In this document: in pieces, positions 7,783-16,045 of the stretch
Numbering within the stretch: position 1 is the first letter of the stretch
Layout: the number at the start of each line of letters is the position of its first letter
Source of the DNA: RGIG995 sp045543655
Lineage (GTDB): Bacteria > Bacillota > Clostridia > Oscillospirales > UBA644
Direction of reading: 5' to 3'
DNA length: 64,000 nucleotides
Assembly (NCBI GenBank): GCA_045543655.1
Contig: JAZPXN010000078.1
Span: forward strand, 5,775 to 69,774
Notes under the pieces: generated by a model
What the model was told of the DNA's origin: nothing
What the model saw: only the letters and a program-made list of their open reading frames with translations
Database searches by the model: none
Program-made: the position numbers and the translations under genes

Positions 7783-8901
7783 ATGAAAAAGCGGTTTTAC
7801 ATAATTCTCGTTCTGCCCATCGTTATTGCGGTTGCTTCCGTTTCTGCATCTGCGGCTTCCGATCCTCACGAAATTTCGGACGCCGTGGAGGATGCAGTAG
7901 GGTATGAGTCGTTTCTTGAAGCTCTTCCGGAAGAATGCGTTAGCCTTTTGGAGGAATATGAAATTGATCTGTCCTCCAGCGCTCCTGCGCCGGGCTTGAT
8001 GCAGGTGATATTCCTGATCGTCGCCCGCTTTTTTTCTCTCCTGTCAAGCTACGTACCATTGTTTTCCGTGGGAATCGTTTTGATTCTCGTTTTGAAGCTT
8101 TTGTCTTCCGTGGCTCCGGGGGAGGGCAGAACGGTGGAGGCGCTGGGATATCTTTCCGTGGTTTCGTCCGGCGTTTATTCCTTTGCCGTTATTGAGGAAC
8201 TTTTAGCGTCGTTGACTGAGGTTACGGAACAGACGGCGTCGTTTATGACGGCGGCGTTGCCCGTTTTGTCAGCAGCTCGGATTTGGGCCGGCGAAAATGC
8301 CGGTGCCGCCACCGTTTCCGCATCCTTTCCCGTTGTTTTGACGTTGATGTCTTCCGCGGTGTCAGCGCTTTATTATCCCTTATGTTGGTTCTGCTACGCC
8401 GCGTCACTCAGCGGTTTCGTTCGCGGTCAGCTTGCACTTCGCCCGGTCGTTTCATCGGTCAAAAAGATTTGCGTGCGAGGCGTTGAGATCCTGTCCGGCC
8501 TTTCGGTTGGGGTCTTTTGCGTTCAGCGAGCGGCTTCGGCTTCTGCGGACAGCCTGGCGGTAAAGGGAGCCCGTTTTGCATTGATCCGGCTCTTGCCATT
8601 GGCCGGAAATGCATTGACGGACGGGCTGGAAACCGTATATTCCTGCGGAAGATCGGTCAGCGGAAGGGTCGGCGTCGTCTGTGTGATCGCCGTGGCGATT
8701 TTGTTCGTAACTCCCTGCGTACTCGGTGTATTTCTCGTATTTTTGTATTCGATGCTCGCTTCCGTGGCCGCCGTTCTGAAGGTTCCGTTGTTGGAGGATT
8801 TCTACGGAGACGTAAAAGATACCTTTGCGATGATGACCTCTTTTGCCGTTTGCTCGCTGGTGGTTCTTTCGTCCGGGTTGTTGATCTTGTCAGGAGGTTG
8901 A
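7783..8901 (+). CDS. spoIIIAE: Stage III sporulation protein AE
   Basis: 372-residue polytopic membrane protein, the largest membrane subunit of the SpoIIIA channel. It starts with a signal-peptide-like segment (KKRFYIILVLPIVIAVASV, then an Ala/Ser-rich region), followed by an extracytoplasmic acidic stretch and about six or seven hydrophobic helices. ATG at 7783 with GAGGAAGG at 7773-7780. The C-terminal segment around KVPLLEDFYGDVKDTFAMM is typical. One nt separates it from spoIIIAF. Confidence 0.95.
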   Translation: MKKRFYIILVLPIVIAVASVSASAASDPHEISDAVEDAVGYESFLEALPEECVSLLEEYEIDLSSSAPAPGLMQVIFLIVARFFSLLSSYVPLFSVGIVLILVLKLLSSVAPGEGRTVEALGYLSVVSSGVYSFAVIEELLASLTEVTEQTASFMTAALPVLSAARIWAGENAGAATVSASFPVVLTLMSSAVSALYYPLCWFCYAASLSGFVRGQLALRPVVSSVKKICVRGVEILSGLSVGVFCVQRAASASADSLAVKGARFALIRLLPLAGNALTDGLETVYSCGRSVSGRVGVVCVIAVAILFVTPCVLGVFLVFLYSMLASVAAVLKVPLLEDFYGDVKDTFAMMTSFAVCSLVVLSSGLLILSGG

Positions 8902-8902
8902 G

Positions 8903-9349
8903 ATGCTGAAAGCCGTTTTGATCGTCTGCCTTTTCTTTGGACTGATTTCGATGGTGGCCGTTGGCGGGAAAAAGCAGGAATGGATATATCTTTTGTTGCT
9001 TTTTACCTTGGTTTTGAGTGTCGGGGCGGATTTCGTTAGAAGAGAAATTTTCTTGCCGGAATCCGACGGGGACTCTGTGGAAACATATCAAGCTCTGCCC
9101 GAATCTCAAGCGCTACATTCCGCCGTTGCTTCTCACGTCCGGACTTTGACCGGAGAATATCCGTTGTCTGTTGAGAGCGATCTGGCGGTCGACGGAGAGG
9201 AATACCGACTAACGTATATCCGTGTGGTGATCCGCACCGGAGATGAAAAGGAGGTGGAACGTGCTCTTTGCCAAACTTTTTCCTTTCGGGGATTCTCCGT
9301 CATCCGGTCGTCGGAAGGATCCGGCAAAAATGTCGGTCTGGGTCCGTAA
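8903..9349 (+). CDS. spoIIIAF: Stage III sporulation protein AF
   Basis: 148-residue protein with two N-terminal transmembrane helices (about 3-20 and 27-43) and a soluble extracytoplasmic domain of about 100 residues, the SpoIIIAF layout. The sequence is poorly conserved and the call rests on topology, size and position between spoIIIAE and spoIIIAG. ATG at 8903 follows CAGGAGGTTGAG. Its 3' end overlaps spoIIIAG by 89 nt. Confidence 0.88.
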   Translation: MLKAVLIVCLFFGLISMVAVGGKKQEWIYLLLLFTLVLSVGADFVRREIFLPESDGDSVETYQALPESQALHSAVASHVRTLTGEYPLSVESDLAVDGEEYRLTYIRVVIRTGDEKEVERALCQTFSFRGFSVIRSSEGSGKNVGLGP

Positions 9350-9806
9350 ATACAAATGGTACGTCGTCCTTGTCGTTTTGCTTCTCGTTGTGGGCTCTCT
9401 TTTTCTTGACGGGAACGAGAAAAAGCAGGGGAGATCCGATGCCACCGGAGATCTCAATACCTATTCAGAAACTCTCCGAAATGAATTGAAGGACCTTCTG
9501 TCCGGGATGGAAGGGGTCGGGAAGTGCGACGTTTTCGTCACCTTTTCCGACGGAGGGGAGACGGTCTACGCCTGTGACGAAGAGCTGTCTTCCTCCGGGG
9601 ACAAAAGTGATTCCGATCGGCAATACGTATTGATTTCTTCCCGGTCGGAGGGGCTGGTATTGAAGGTGTATTCCCCCGCTGTCCGGGGCGTTGCGGTGAT
9701 CTGTCAAGGTGGGGACAGTACTCGCGTCAAGAACGACGTGACGGAGGTTTTGTCGCGGATTCTCGGCATAACGCCGGATCGTATTGCTGTAAAGAAAATG
9801 AATTGA
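9261..9806 (+). CDS. spoIIIAG: Stage III sporulation protein AG
   Basis: 181-residue single-pass membrane protein that forms a ring of the SpoIIIA channel. A transmembrane helix at about residues 32-49 (YVVLVVLLLVVGSLFL) is followed by a ring-building-type extracytoplasmic domain containing GVGKCDVFVTFSDGGETVYA. GTG at 9261 is preferred over ATG 9243 because AAGGAGG at 9248-9254 is ideally spaced to it and lies inside the longer frame. Starts inside spoIIIAF. Confidence 0.93.
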   Translation: MLFAKLFPFGDSPSSGRRKDPAKMSVWVRKYKWYVVLVVLLLVVGSLFLDGNEKKQGRSDATGDLNTYSETLRNELKDLLSGMEGVGKCDVFVTFSDGGETVYACDEELSSSGDKSDSDRQYVLISSRSEGLVLKVYSPAVRGVAVICQGGDSTRVKNDVTEVLSRILGITPDRIAVKKMN

Positions 9807-9818
9807 AAGGTGAAATTT

Positions 9819-10328
9819 ATGAAGAAAAGAACGATTTTTACTATTGTCGGAATGACGATTTTCGTATTGGTTGCAGTTGCATTGAACTGGAAGTTTTCGC
9901 TTTTGAGCAATCTGTTTTCCTCCGGAGATGCTGCGGATCCGGACGCCCCGTCCGTAGAGGCCGGTGCCGGTGCTGAAGATTCCTATTTTGACAACGCCCG
10001 ATATACCCGTACTCAATCGCGCACCGAGGCGGTATCAATGCTGAACTCAATCATCAACGACGATTCCGTCGACGAGGAGACCCGGAAGAAGGCTTACGAG
10101 GAGGTCGCGGTTTACGCCCGAATCACCGAAGGGGAAGCAACCCTGGAAAGCGTGCTGAAGGCGAAGGGGTTCGAGGAATGTATCGTTTTTCTTACCGAAG
10201 ATACCGCAACGGTCGTGGTGGGGATTCCGGAGCTGACCGGCCCGCAGTCTGCGCAGATCTTTGATGCGATCCTCGCACAGACCGGTTTTGACAGCGGATC
10301 GGTCAAAATTGTGACGTATCCGGAATAA
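9819..10328 (+). CDS. spoIIIAH: Stage III sporulation protein AH
   Basis: 169-residue mother-cell membrane protein that meets forespore SpoIIQ across the septum to form the feeding channel. An N-terminal transmembrane helix (about 5-24) precedes an acidic linker and a YscJ/FliF-like ring-building domain (about 60-169), with the family stretch ARYTRTQSRTEAVSMLNSII. ATG at 9819 with AAAGG at 9806-9810; GTG 9810 is less likely. The downstream 125 nt hold AT-rich inverted repeats (around 10334-10354) but no clear terminator, then a promoter for the next operon. Confidence 0.95.
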   Translation: MKKRTIFTIVGMTIFVLVAVALNWKFSLLSNLFSSGDAADPDAPSVEAGAGAEDSYFDNARYTRTQSRTEAVSMLNSIINDDSVDEETRKKAYEEVAVYARITEGEATLESVLKAKGFEECIVFLTEDTATVVVGIPELTGPQSAQIFDAILAQTGFDSGSVKIVTYPE

Positions 10329-10376
10329 AATGCAGAATTTTTATACAAAAATTCGGAAAAAATTCCATTTTACCTC

Positions 10377-10405
10377 TATACAAAAGGGTGAAAATATGAT
10401 ATAAT
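10377..10405 (+). promoter_or_regulatory. Sigma-A promoter of the asp23-nusB-xseA operon
   Basis: TATACA at 10377-10382, 17-nt spacer, TATAAT at 10400-10405, with an extended -10 TG at 10397-10398. It lies about 50 nt before the Asp23 start codon. Confidence 0.85.
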
Positions 10406-10453
10406 ATTATAAATAAGAATCATCGATTCAATTTGCCCATGGAGGTTTTTATT

Positions 10454-10825
10454 ATGGAAGAAGTCAAAAACGGATCGATCCGCATCGCAGACGAGGTCAT
10501 CGCCGACATCGCCATCAAAGCCGCTCAGGACGTTGAGGGCGTCGCTAACGTTCATCAGCGTCTGTTGAACAATGCGAAATCCTTGATGTCCTCCCGCGTT
10601 ACGTTCGTCAAGGGGGTCACCCTCGTTCCTTCGGAGAACGGTCTTGAGCTGACCGTTCAGATTTCCGTTCTTTTCGGCAGCAAGATCCAGGACGTCTGTG
10701 CCGTGGTTCAGCAGGAGGTCGCCGGAGCGGTTTCCGATATGACCGGCATCGAAGTGAAGTCGGTCAACGTCGCTGTGGTAGGCGTTGCCGTTGCGAAGCC
10801 CGTCGTCAAGAAATCTATGAAATAA
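10454..10825 (+). CDS. Asp23/Gls24 family envelope-stress protein (YqhY-like)
   Basis: 123-residue cytoplasmic Asp23/Gls24 domain protein. In B. subtilis the paralogue YqhY sits in the same place next to nusB and is linked to acetyl-CoA carboxylase control. Family features include IRIADEVIADIAIKAAQ at the N-terminus and the C-terminal VKSVNVAVVGVAV. ATG at 10454 follows GGAGG at 10441-10445; an earlier in-frame ATG at 10439 overlaps that site and is unlikely. Notably no accB or accC gene is next to it, unlike in Bacillus. First gene of a long operon. Confidence 0.92.
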   Translation: MEEVKNGSIRIADEVIADIAIKAAQDVEGVANVHQRLLNNAKSLMSSRVTFVKGVTLVPSENGLELTVQISVLFGSKIQDVCAVVQQEVAGAVSDMTGIEVKSVNVAVVGVAVAKPVVKKSMK

Positions 10826-10843
10826 CGGAAAGGCTTTTGAATT

Positions 10844-11236
10844 ATGAATCGCTCCGAAGCCCGGAACAATGCTTTTATTTTGTTGTTCGAATGTTCTTTC
10901 CAGGCCGAGCCTGACCGGGAGGAAGTACTTCGTCTCGCAGAGGAGAATCACGAGATCTCCGTGGACGATTTCGTTCTCTCTTTATTTCACGGAGTGCTTG
11001 ACCGCCGTGAAGAGATCGACGCCGCCATTTCCCGTCTCAGCAATAAGCGCACGCTGGACCGTCTCTCAAAAATGCTGCTGACGGCGCTACGCATCGCTTT
11101 TTTTGAGATCGATTGTACCGATACGCCTGATCCCGTGGTGATCAACGAGGCAATCAATCTTATCAAGACCTACGATTCTCCGGAATCCGCTTCCTATGGG
11201 AACGGGATTCTCGCATCCTACGTCCGTGAAAAGTAA
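10844..11236 (+). CDS. nusB: Transcription antitermination factor NusB
   Basis: 130-residue all-helical RNA-binding protein that, with NusE, binds boxA to support antitermination of rRNA operons. Family landmarks: NRSEARNNAFILLFE at the N-terminus and VVINEAINLIKTYDSPESA near the C-terminus. ATG at 10844 with CGGAAAGG upstream. Its end overlaps the likely GTG start of the next gene by 11 nt. Confidence 0.96.
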   Translation: MNRSEARNNAFILLFECSFQAEPDREEVLRLAEENHEISVDDFVLSLFHGVLDRREEIDAAISRLSNKRTLDRLSKMLLTALRIAFFEIDCTDTPDPVVINEAINLIKTYDSPESASYGNGILASYVREK

Positions 11237-12149
11237 ATATCTTGGTATCGATACCAGTAATTACACGACCTCCGTTGCCCTTCATACCTCCGATGGGATG
11301 ATTAGCCGCAGAAGGCTTCTGCCCGTCCGGGAAGGGGAGCGGGGGCTTCGTCAGGGTGACGCCGTTTTCCTGCACGTCCGGCAATTCCCGGAACTGTTCG
11401 AGTCTCTTCCGTCTTTGGACGGTCTTTCTGCGGTAGGCGTTTCTTCCCGCCCCCGTTGGGCGGAAGGATCTTATATGCCCTGCTTTCTTTCCGGTGTGTC
11501 TTACGCACGGACGCTGGCTCATTCCCACGGGTGCCCTTTGTACGAGTTTTCCCATCAACAGGGGCATATTGCCGCAGGGCTCTGGTCTGCGGAACGGGAA
11601 GACCTTCTGCAAGGGCCTTTTCTTGCGTTTCACGTTTCCGGTGGGACTACGGAGTTGCTTCTTGTTAACGGGATCAAGGATATTTCTCTGGTCGGACACA
11701 CGCTGGACCTTCATGCCGGTCAGCTGATTGATCGCATCGGCGTTATGTTGGGGTACTCTTTTCCCTGCGGCGCAGCCATGGACCCCGACGCCTTGCGGGC
11801 AGAGCACCCCGTGAAGCATAAGATTCGCCTGCAGAATGGATGTTGTTCTCTTTCCGGATATGAAAATCAAGCGCAAAAAATGTTTTCCGAAGGCCGAAGC
11901 CGGGAAGAGATCGCCTATTTTGCCGTTGATTCGGTTTCTTCGGTATTGCAGGCAATGATCGATTACGCTCTCTTGACCTATGCAGACCTTCCGATTTTGA
12001 TGATCGGCGGGGTTTGCTCCAATACGATAATCCGCCGCAGGTTGACCGAAAGATACGGCGCAGTTTTTGCTGCCGACGGTTTTTCCTGCGATAATGCGGC
12101 CGGGATCGCCCGACTGACCCGGCTCTGTCACGAAGGAGTGATCCCATGA
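11226..12149 (+). CDS. TsaD/Kae1-type paralogue (M22 'glycoprotease' family)
   Basis: 307-residue actin-like ASKHA-fold protein related to TsaD, the tRNA t6A synthase subunit. Metal-site features persist: HQQGH (HxxxH) near residue 111 and CDNAAGIA near the C-terminus with the expected Asp. It departs from TsaD at the N-terminus, where GIDTSNYTTSVAL replaces the usual ETSCDET, and it is shorter than canonical TsaD (about 340). This clostridial paralogue often sits by nusB and xseA; its role is not established. GTG 11226 is preferred over ATG 11196 because it gives the conserved N-terminus directly and a short overlap with nusB, although neither has a strong ribosome site. Confidence 0.75.
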   Translation: MKSKYLGIDTSNYTTSVALHTSDGMISRRRLLPVREGERGLRQGDAVFLHVRQFPELFESLPSLDGLSAVGVSSRPRWAEGSYMPCFLSGVSYARTLAHSHGCPLYEFSHQQGHIAAGLWSAEREDLLQGPFLAFHVSGGTTELLLVNGIKDISLVGHTLDLHAGQLIDRIGVMLGYSFPCGAAMDPDALRAEHPVKHKIRLQNGCCSLSGYENQAQKMFSEGRSREEIAYFAVDSVSSVLQAMIDYALLTYADLPILMIGGVCSNTIIRRRLTERYGAVFAADGFSCDNAAGIARLTRLCHEGVIP

Positions 12150-13345
12150 ATCCACCGCTGGCTCTTTCCGTGGCCCAGTTGAATCTGTACGTGAAGTCTC
12201 TTTTGGAGAGCGACCGAAATCTGAAGTCCGTGTGGCTTCGGGGGGAGCTTTCCAATTTCGTTCGTAACTCCAAAAGCGGGCATTGCTATTTTTCCGTCAA
12301 GGACCGTGACGCCGCCGTGAAAGCGGTGATGTTCAAGTGGCAGGCCTCAAGCCTTACCTTTTCACCGAAGGACGGGATGCAGGTTCTGCTGCGGGGGCGC
12401 GTTTCTCTTTACGAGAAGGACGGGCAGTATCAGTTTTATACGGAAGAAATGCTTCCCGACGGATTGGGGAGTCTTTATCTCGAATTTACCCGCATTAAGG
12501 CGAAGCTTGAGGCGGAAGGTCTCTTTGATCGGAAAAAGCCGCTGCCGGCCTATCCCCGGGCCATCGGTCTTTGTACGTCTGTGACCGGAGCTGCCGTTCA
12601 GGATATTCTCAGCGTCTGCGGACGCTTGGCCCCGTCGGTCAAAATTTGCATCTATCCTTGCTTGATGCAAGGGGCGGATTCTCCCCGTTCCGTGGCGGAA
12701 GGGCTTGCTTATTTCCGAAAGCGGCCCGAGACCGATCTCGTTATCATCGCCAGAGGTGGCGGTTCTTACGAAGATCTCGCCGTATTTAACGACGAATCCC
12801 TTGCCCGCGCGGTGGCGGACTATCCCTTGCCCGTTATCAGCGCCATCGGTCACGAGACTGATTTTACGATTCTTGATTTCGTTTCCGATTTTCGTGCGGC
12901 TACTCCTTCCGTTGCCGCTGAAGTTGCCGTGGGACAGGCCTCCGCTCTTTCGGAGCGCCTCGACCGCGCCCGTCGATCCGTGAACGTACTGGCTTCCCAT
13001 CGGTTGCGGATTGCAGAGGAAGCGTTGAGGACTCTTTCTGCCCGGATTGATCCCTCCCGCAGTTTGCAGGATCGGGCTCAGGCATTGGATCTGCTTGATT
13101 TTCGGCTCCGCTCTGCCGGGGAGTCTGCAGTGCGGGACAAGTCCTCGTCTTTCGCAAATCTCACTGCACGGCTTTCCGCTCTGAATCCGTTATCGGTGCT
13201 GTCGCGAGGATACGCACTTGCGGAGGCCGACGGGAAACCGCTCCGCTCTGCGGATCAGGTTAAGGCCGGAGACCGTTTGACTTTACAATTATACGATGGA
13301 GTGATTGGCTGTGTCGCAGAATACAAAAAAAACCGCAACCTATGA
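12146..13345 (+). CDS. xseA: Exodeoxyribonuclease VII large subunit
   Basis: 399-residue catalytic subunit of exonuclease VII, which degrades single-stranded DNA in both directions. An N-terminal OB-fold (about 1-100) precedes the catalytic core with RGGGSYEDLAVFNDE and SAIGHETDFTILDFVSD, then a coiled coil and a C-terminal segment with SVLSRGYALA. ATG at 12146 overlaps the previous stop by 4 nt, with GAAGGAG at 12132-12138. The 3' end overlaps xseB by 35 nt, fitting stoichiometric expression of the complex. Confidence 0.96.
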   Translation: MNPPLALSVAQLNLYVKSLLESDRNLKSVWLRGELSNFVRNSKSGHCYFSVKDRDAAVKAVMFKWQASSLTFSPKDGMQVLLRGRVSLYEKDGQYQFYTEEMLPDGLGSLYLEFTRIKAKLEAEGLFDRKKPLPAYPRAIGLCTSVTGAAVQDILSVCGRLAPSVKICIYPCLMQGADSPRSVAEGLAYFRKRPETDLVIIARGGGSYEDLAVFNDESLARAVADYPLPVISAIGHETDFTILDFVSDFRAATPSVAAEVAVGQASALSERLDRARRSVNVLASHRLRIAEEALRTLSARIDPSRSLQDRAQALDLLDFRLRSAGESAVRDKSSSFANLTARLSALNPLSVLSRGYALAEADGKPLRSADQVKAGDRLTLQLYDGVIGCVAEYKKNRNL

Positions 13346-13544
13346 AGAAATGATCTCCCGTCTGGAGGAGATCGTGCAATCAATGGAATCCGGAGAGCTT
13401 TCTCTGGAGGAAACGATGAAGGTATATAAAGAAGCGTTGACACTTTCTGAAAAATGCTCCAAAATTCTGGAAAAATTCCGTGGCGAGATTACCTTGGTAC
13501 GGAACGGAGAGGAGGTCCCGCTGTCCGATGACGACCTTCGATAA
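13311..13544 (+). CDS. xseB: Exodeoxyribonuclease VII small subunit
   Basis: 77-residue helical small subunit that wraps the XseA coiled coil. The motif YEEMISRLEEIVQSMESGEL followed by LSLEETMKVYKEA is diagnostic. GTG 13311 is chosen because GGAG at 13298-13301 is 9 nt upstream; TTG 13305 is too close to it. It overlaps xseA by 35 nt and ispA by 17 nt. Confidence 0.94.
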   Translation: MSQNTKKTATYEEMISRLEEIVQSMESGELSLEETMKVYKEALTLSEKCSKILEKFRGEITLVRNGEEVPLSDDDLR

Positions 13545-14412
13545 CGCATTCTCCCGCTACCGTGAAATGATCGAAGAATCCTTTTCGGTCTTTCTTCCGG
13601 AAGAGAAAGAGAACGTCCTCGTGGATTCCATGCGCTATAGCCTTCTGGCCGGGGGAAAACGGATTCGCCCCGTACTGACTCTCGCGTGGTGTGAGCTTTG
13701 CGGGGGAGACGTCCGTTCTGCTCTCCCTGCCGCCGCTGCGGTGGAAATGATCCATACTTACTCTTTGATTCACGACGATCTTCCCTGCATGGATAACGAT
13801 ACCTTGCGGCGTGGCCGGCCCACGAACCACGTTGTTTACGGCGAATACGTTGCGCTTCTTGCGGGGAGCGGACTATACGACAGAGCCCTGGAAACGGTTT
13901 TGGATTTCGGGCCGGAATACGGTCTTTCCCAGACGGGAATTCTGAAGTCTTTGAAAACGCTTTGCTCTGCCTCCGGAGTTGACGGGATCCTGACCGGACA
14001 GGTTCTGGATATGAAAAATAACGATATCACCGTGGATCGCGCCTATCTGGAGAGGGTCAACGACCTGAAAACGGCCTCAATGCTTTCCGCCTCCTGCGTT
14101 TTGGGGTGCATTGCCGCCGGTGCTGACGATAGAACTCTTGCTTTTGCAGATCGGTTTGGACGTGCTTTGGGACAGGCGTTCCAGATCCGGGACGATATCC
14201 TTGACGTGATTAGCACCCCCGAAGCCCTGGGCAAGACTCCCGGTAAGGATTTCGGGGAAAACAAGACGACCTTCGTTGCTCTTCTTGGAATGGAGGGGGC
14301 TCAGAAGGAAGTGGAACGCTTGACCGATCTTTCCCTATCGATCTTGGATGAGTTTCCGTCTCCCGCATTCCTGCGGGAGCTGACGTTGCGGATGTGCGGC
14401 CGTGAGGCTTGA
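13528..14412 (+). CDS. ispA: Polyprenyl (farnesyl) diphosphate synthase
   Basis: 294-residue all-helical prenyltransferase that condenses isopentenyl diphosphate with dimethylallyl or geranyl diphosphate. The first aspartate-rich motif DDLPCMD is at residues 83-89 with RRGRPT after it, and the second (IRDDILD) is near residue 222, with a following GKTPGKDFGENKTT. The usual LAGDALL segment reads LAGSGLY, losing a conserved Asp. ATG at 13528 has GGAGG at 13511-13515; the longer frame from 13480 lies mostly inside xseB. No dxs gene follows, unlike in Bacillus. The stop overlaps tlyA by 11 nt. Confidence 0.93.
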   Translation: MTTFDNAFSRYREMIEESFSVFLPEEKENVLVDSMRYSLLAGGKRIRPVLTLAWCELCGGDVRSALPAAAAVEMIHTYSLIHDDLPCMDNDTLRRGRPTNHVVYGEYVALLAGSGLYDRALETVLDFGPEYGLSQTGILKSLKTLCSASGVDGILTGQVLDMKNNDITVDRAYLERVNDLKTASMLSASCVLGCIAAGADDRTLAFADRFGRALGQAFQIRDDILDVISTPEALGKTPGKDFGENKTTFVALLGMEGAQKEVERLTDLSLSILDEFPSPAFLRELTLRMCGREA

Positions 14413-15163
14413 CGTATACCTCGTCCGCTCCGGTCTTGCGGAAACCCGGGAGCGTGCGCAGGAGCTGATCCGCATGGGTTCGGTTCTCCGTAACGGGATT
14501 CCCTGCACGAAGAACAGTACCGACGTCTCGGATACGGACGCCGTAGAGGTTACGGAGTGCTTGAAATACGTGGGGCGCGGCGGACATAAACTGGAAAAGG
14601 CTTTGGATACCTTCCGTATTTCATTGGAAGGGAAGACCGTTCTTGATATCGGCGCTTCCACCGGTGGATTTACCGATTGCTCTCTGCAGCGGGGTGCTTT
14701 GGAGGTATTTGCGGTGGACGTGGGACACGGACAATTGGCCGAGTCCCTCCGTAACGACCCCCGGGTTCATAATCTGGAGGGGATTCACGTAAAAGATCTG
14801 CCTCAGTACTATTCCGGTATGCCCGATTTTATCTGTATCGACGTCTCCTTTTTGTCCTTGACTAAGGTGCTTCCCTGCCTCGTTCCCTTCAGCAGGGATG
14901 CGGACGTGATGGCTTTGGTGAAGCCTCAGTTTGAGGTGCGGCACAAGAAAAGCGTTATCCGGGATGCGAAAGTGCACAGGGAGGTTCTTCGTACCGTCAC
15001 CGAATGCGCCCGTGCCCTCGGCTATGCCGTACTGCATCTGGATTTTTCTCCCGTTCGCGGGACGGAAGGGAATATCGAATATCTTTTGCATCTTCGTTTC
15101 GGTGGAGTCGATGCCCAGCCGGATCTTTCGTCCGTGGTTCGCTCTGCCCATACATTATTATAA
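14402..15163 (+). CDS. tlyA: TlyA family rRNA (cytidine-2'-O)-methyltransferase
   Basis: 253 residues with an N-terminal S4 RNA-binding domain (about 1-60, starting RLDVYLVRSGLAETR) and a FtsJ/RrmJ-type SAM-dependent methyltransferase domain (VLDIGASTGGFTDCSLQ is the SAM motif). The family 2'-O-methylates 16S/23S rRNA. The GTG start at 14402 lies inside ispA. The gene sits before nadK, argR and recN, the same order as yqxC-ahrC-recN in Bacillus. Confidence 0.94.
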   Translation: MRLDVYLVRSGLAETRERAQELIRMGSVLRNGIPCTKNSTDVSDTDAVEVTECLKYVGRGGHKLEKALDTFRISLEGKTVLDIGASTGGFTDCSLQRGALEVFAVDVGHGQLAESLRNDPRVHNLEGIHVKDLPQYYSGMPDFICIDVSFLSLTKVLPCLVPFSRDADVMALVKPQFEVRHKKSVIRDAKVHREVLRTVTECARALGYAVLHLDFSPVRGTEGNIEYLLHLRFGGVDAQPDLSSVVRSAHTLL

Positions 15164-15187
15164 TAAGTAGTAACGGGGTGATTTCAT

Positions 15188-16033
15188 TTGAGTCAACGCC
15201 TGAAAATTTTGTTGGTTCCCAATCCTCAGAGGGATCTTGGCCTTGCCGTTACGGCTTCCGTTGCAGAGATCCTTTCCGGGTTGAACGCCGATCTTCGTTG
15301 TACCGAACTGTTACCGGGGGTGGAGATCCTTTCCGGAGAGTCCGGGGCGAAATGGGCGGACGTCGCCGTCGTTTTTGGCGGAGACGGCACCATCCTTCGC
15401 TTTGCCGGTTATGCTGCAATGGCCGATTTGCCGATTCTTGGAATCAACTGCGGGAATCTTGGTTATATGGCAGAACTGGAAGGACACACTCCGGAGAAAT
15501 TGCAAAGGCTTTTTACCGGCGAGTATTCCGTAGAAGAGCGGATGATGTTGACCGTGAACGTTCTGCGAGACGGACAGCCGGTGTTTCGCGCAGATTGTCT
15601 TAATGACGCCGTGGTGTCTTACGGGCAACTGCCGCATCTCGTTACGTTTGAATTGTCTGAGCGGGGAGTTCCGTTTGCTTCGTATCACGCCGACGGGATG
15701 ATCTTTTCTACCCCCACGGGTTCCACCGCCTATTCTCTTTCGGCCGGCGGTCCTATCGTGGATCCGGTGTTGAAGGCCATCATTGCAACGCCGGTCTGCG
15801 CCCACTCTCTTACCGCCCGGCCCACGGTATTTTCCGCTCAGTCTATGCTTTCCTTGAAAGTGTGTGAACAAAAAAAGGGGGAGGCCTATCTCACGTCCGA
15901 CGGAGAACATAATTTTCTCCTCGTTCCCGGAGATGAGGTCCACGTCTCCGAATCCCCTCTGACGACCCGGTTGATCCGCTTTTCCCACGCACCGTTCGGC
16001 ACCGTGCTTTCCGCAAAACTGAAGAATAATTAA
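15188..16033 (+). CDS. nadK: NAD kinase
   Basis: 281-residue NAD+ kinase (ATP- or polyphosphate-dependent) that makes NADP+. The GGDGT motif (VFGGDGTILRFAG, about residue 62), NCGNLGYMAEL and the substrate-binding TPTGSTAYSLSAGGP are all visible. The TTG start at 15188 is supported by GGGGTGAT at 15175-15182. It is 24 nt after tlyA and 12 nt before argR. Confidence 0.96.
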   Translation: MSQRLKILLVPNPQRDLGLAVTASVAEILSGLNADLRCTELLPGVEILSGESGAKWADVAVVFGGDGTILRFAGYAAMADLPILGINCGNLGYMAELEGHTPEKLQRLFTGEYSVEERMMLTVNVLRDGQPVFRADCLNDAVVSYGQLPHLVTFELSERGVPFASYHADGMIFSTPTGSTAYSLSAGGPIVDPVLKAIIATPVCAHSLTARPTVFSAQSMLSLKVCEQKKGEAYLTSDGEHNFLLVPGDEVHVSESPLTTRLIRFSHAPFGTVLSAKLKNN

Positions 16034-16045
16034 TTAGGAGAAATA

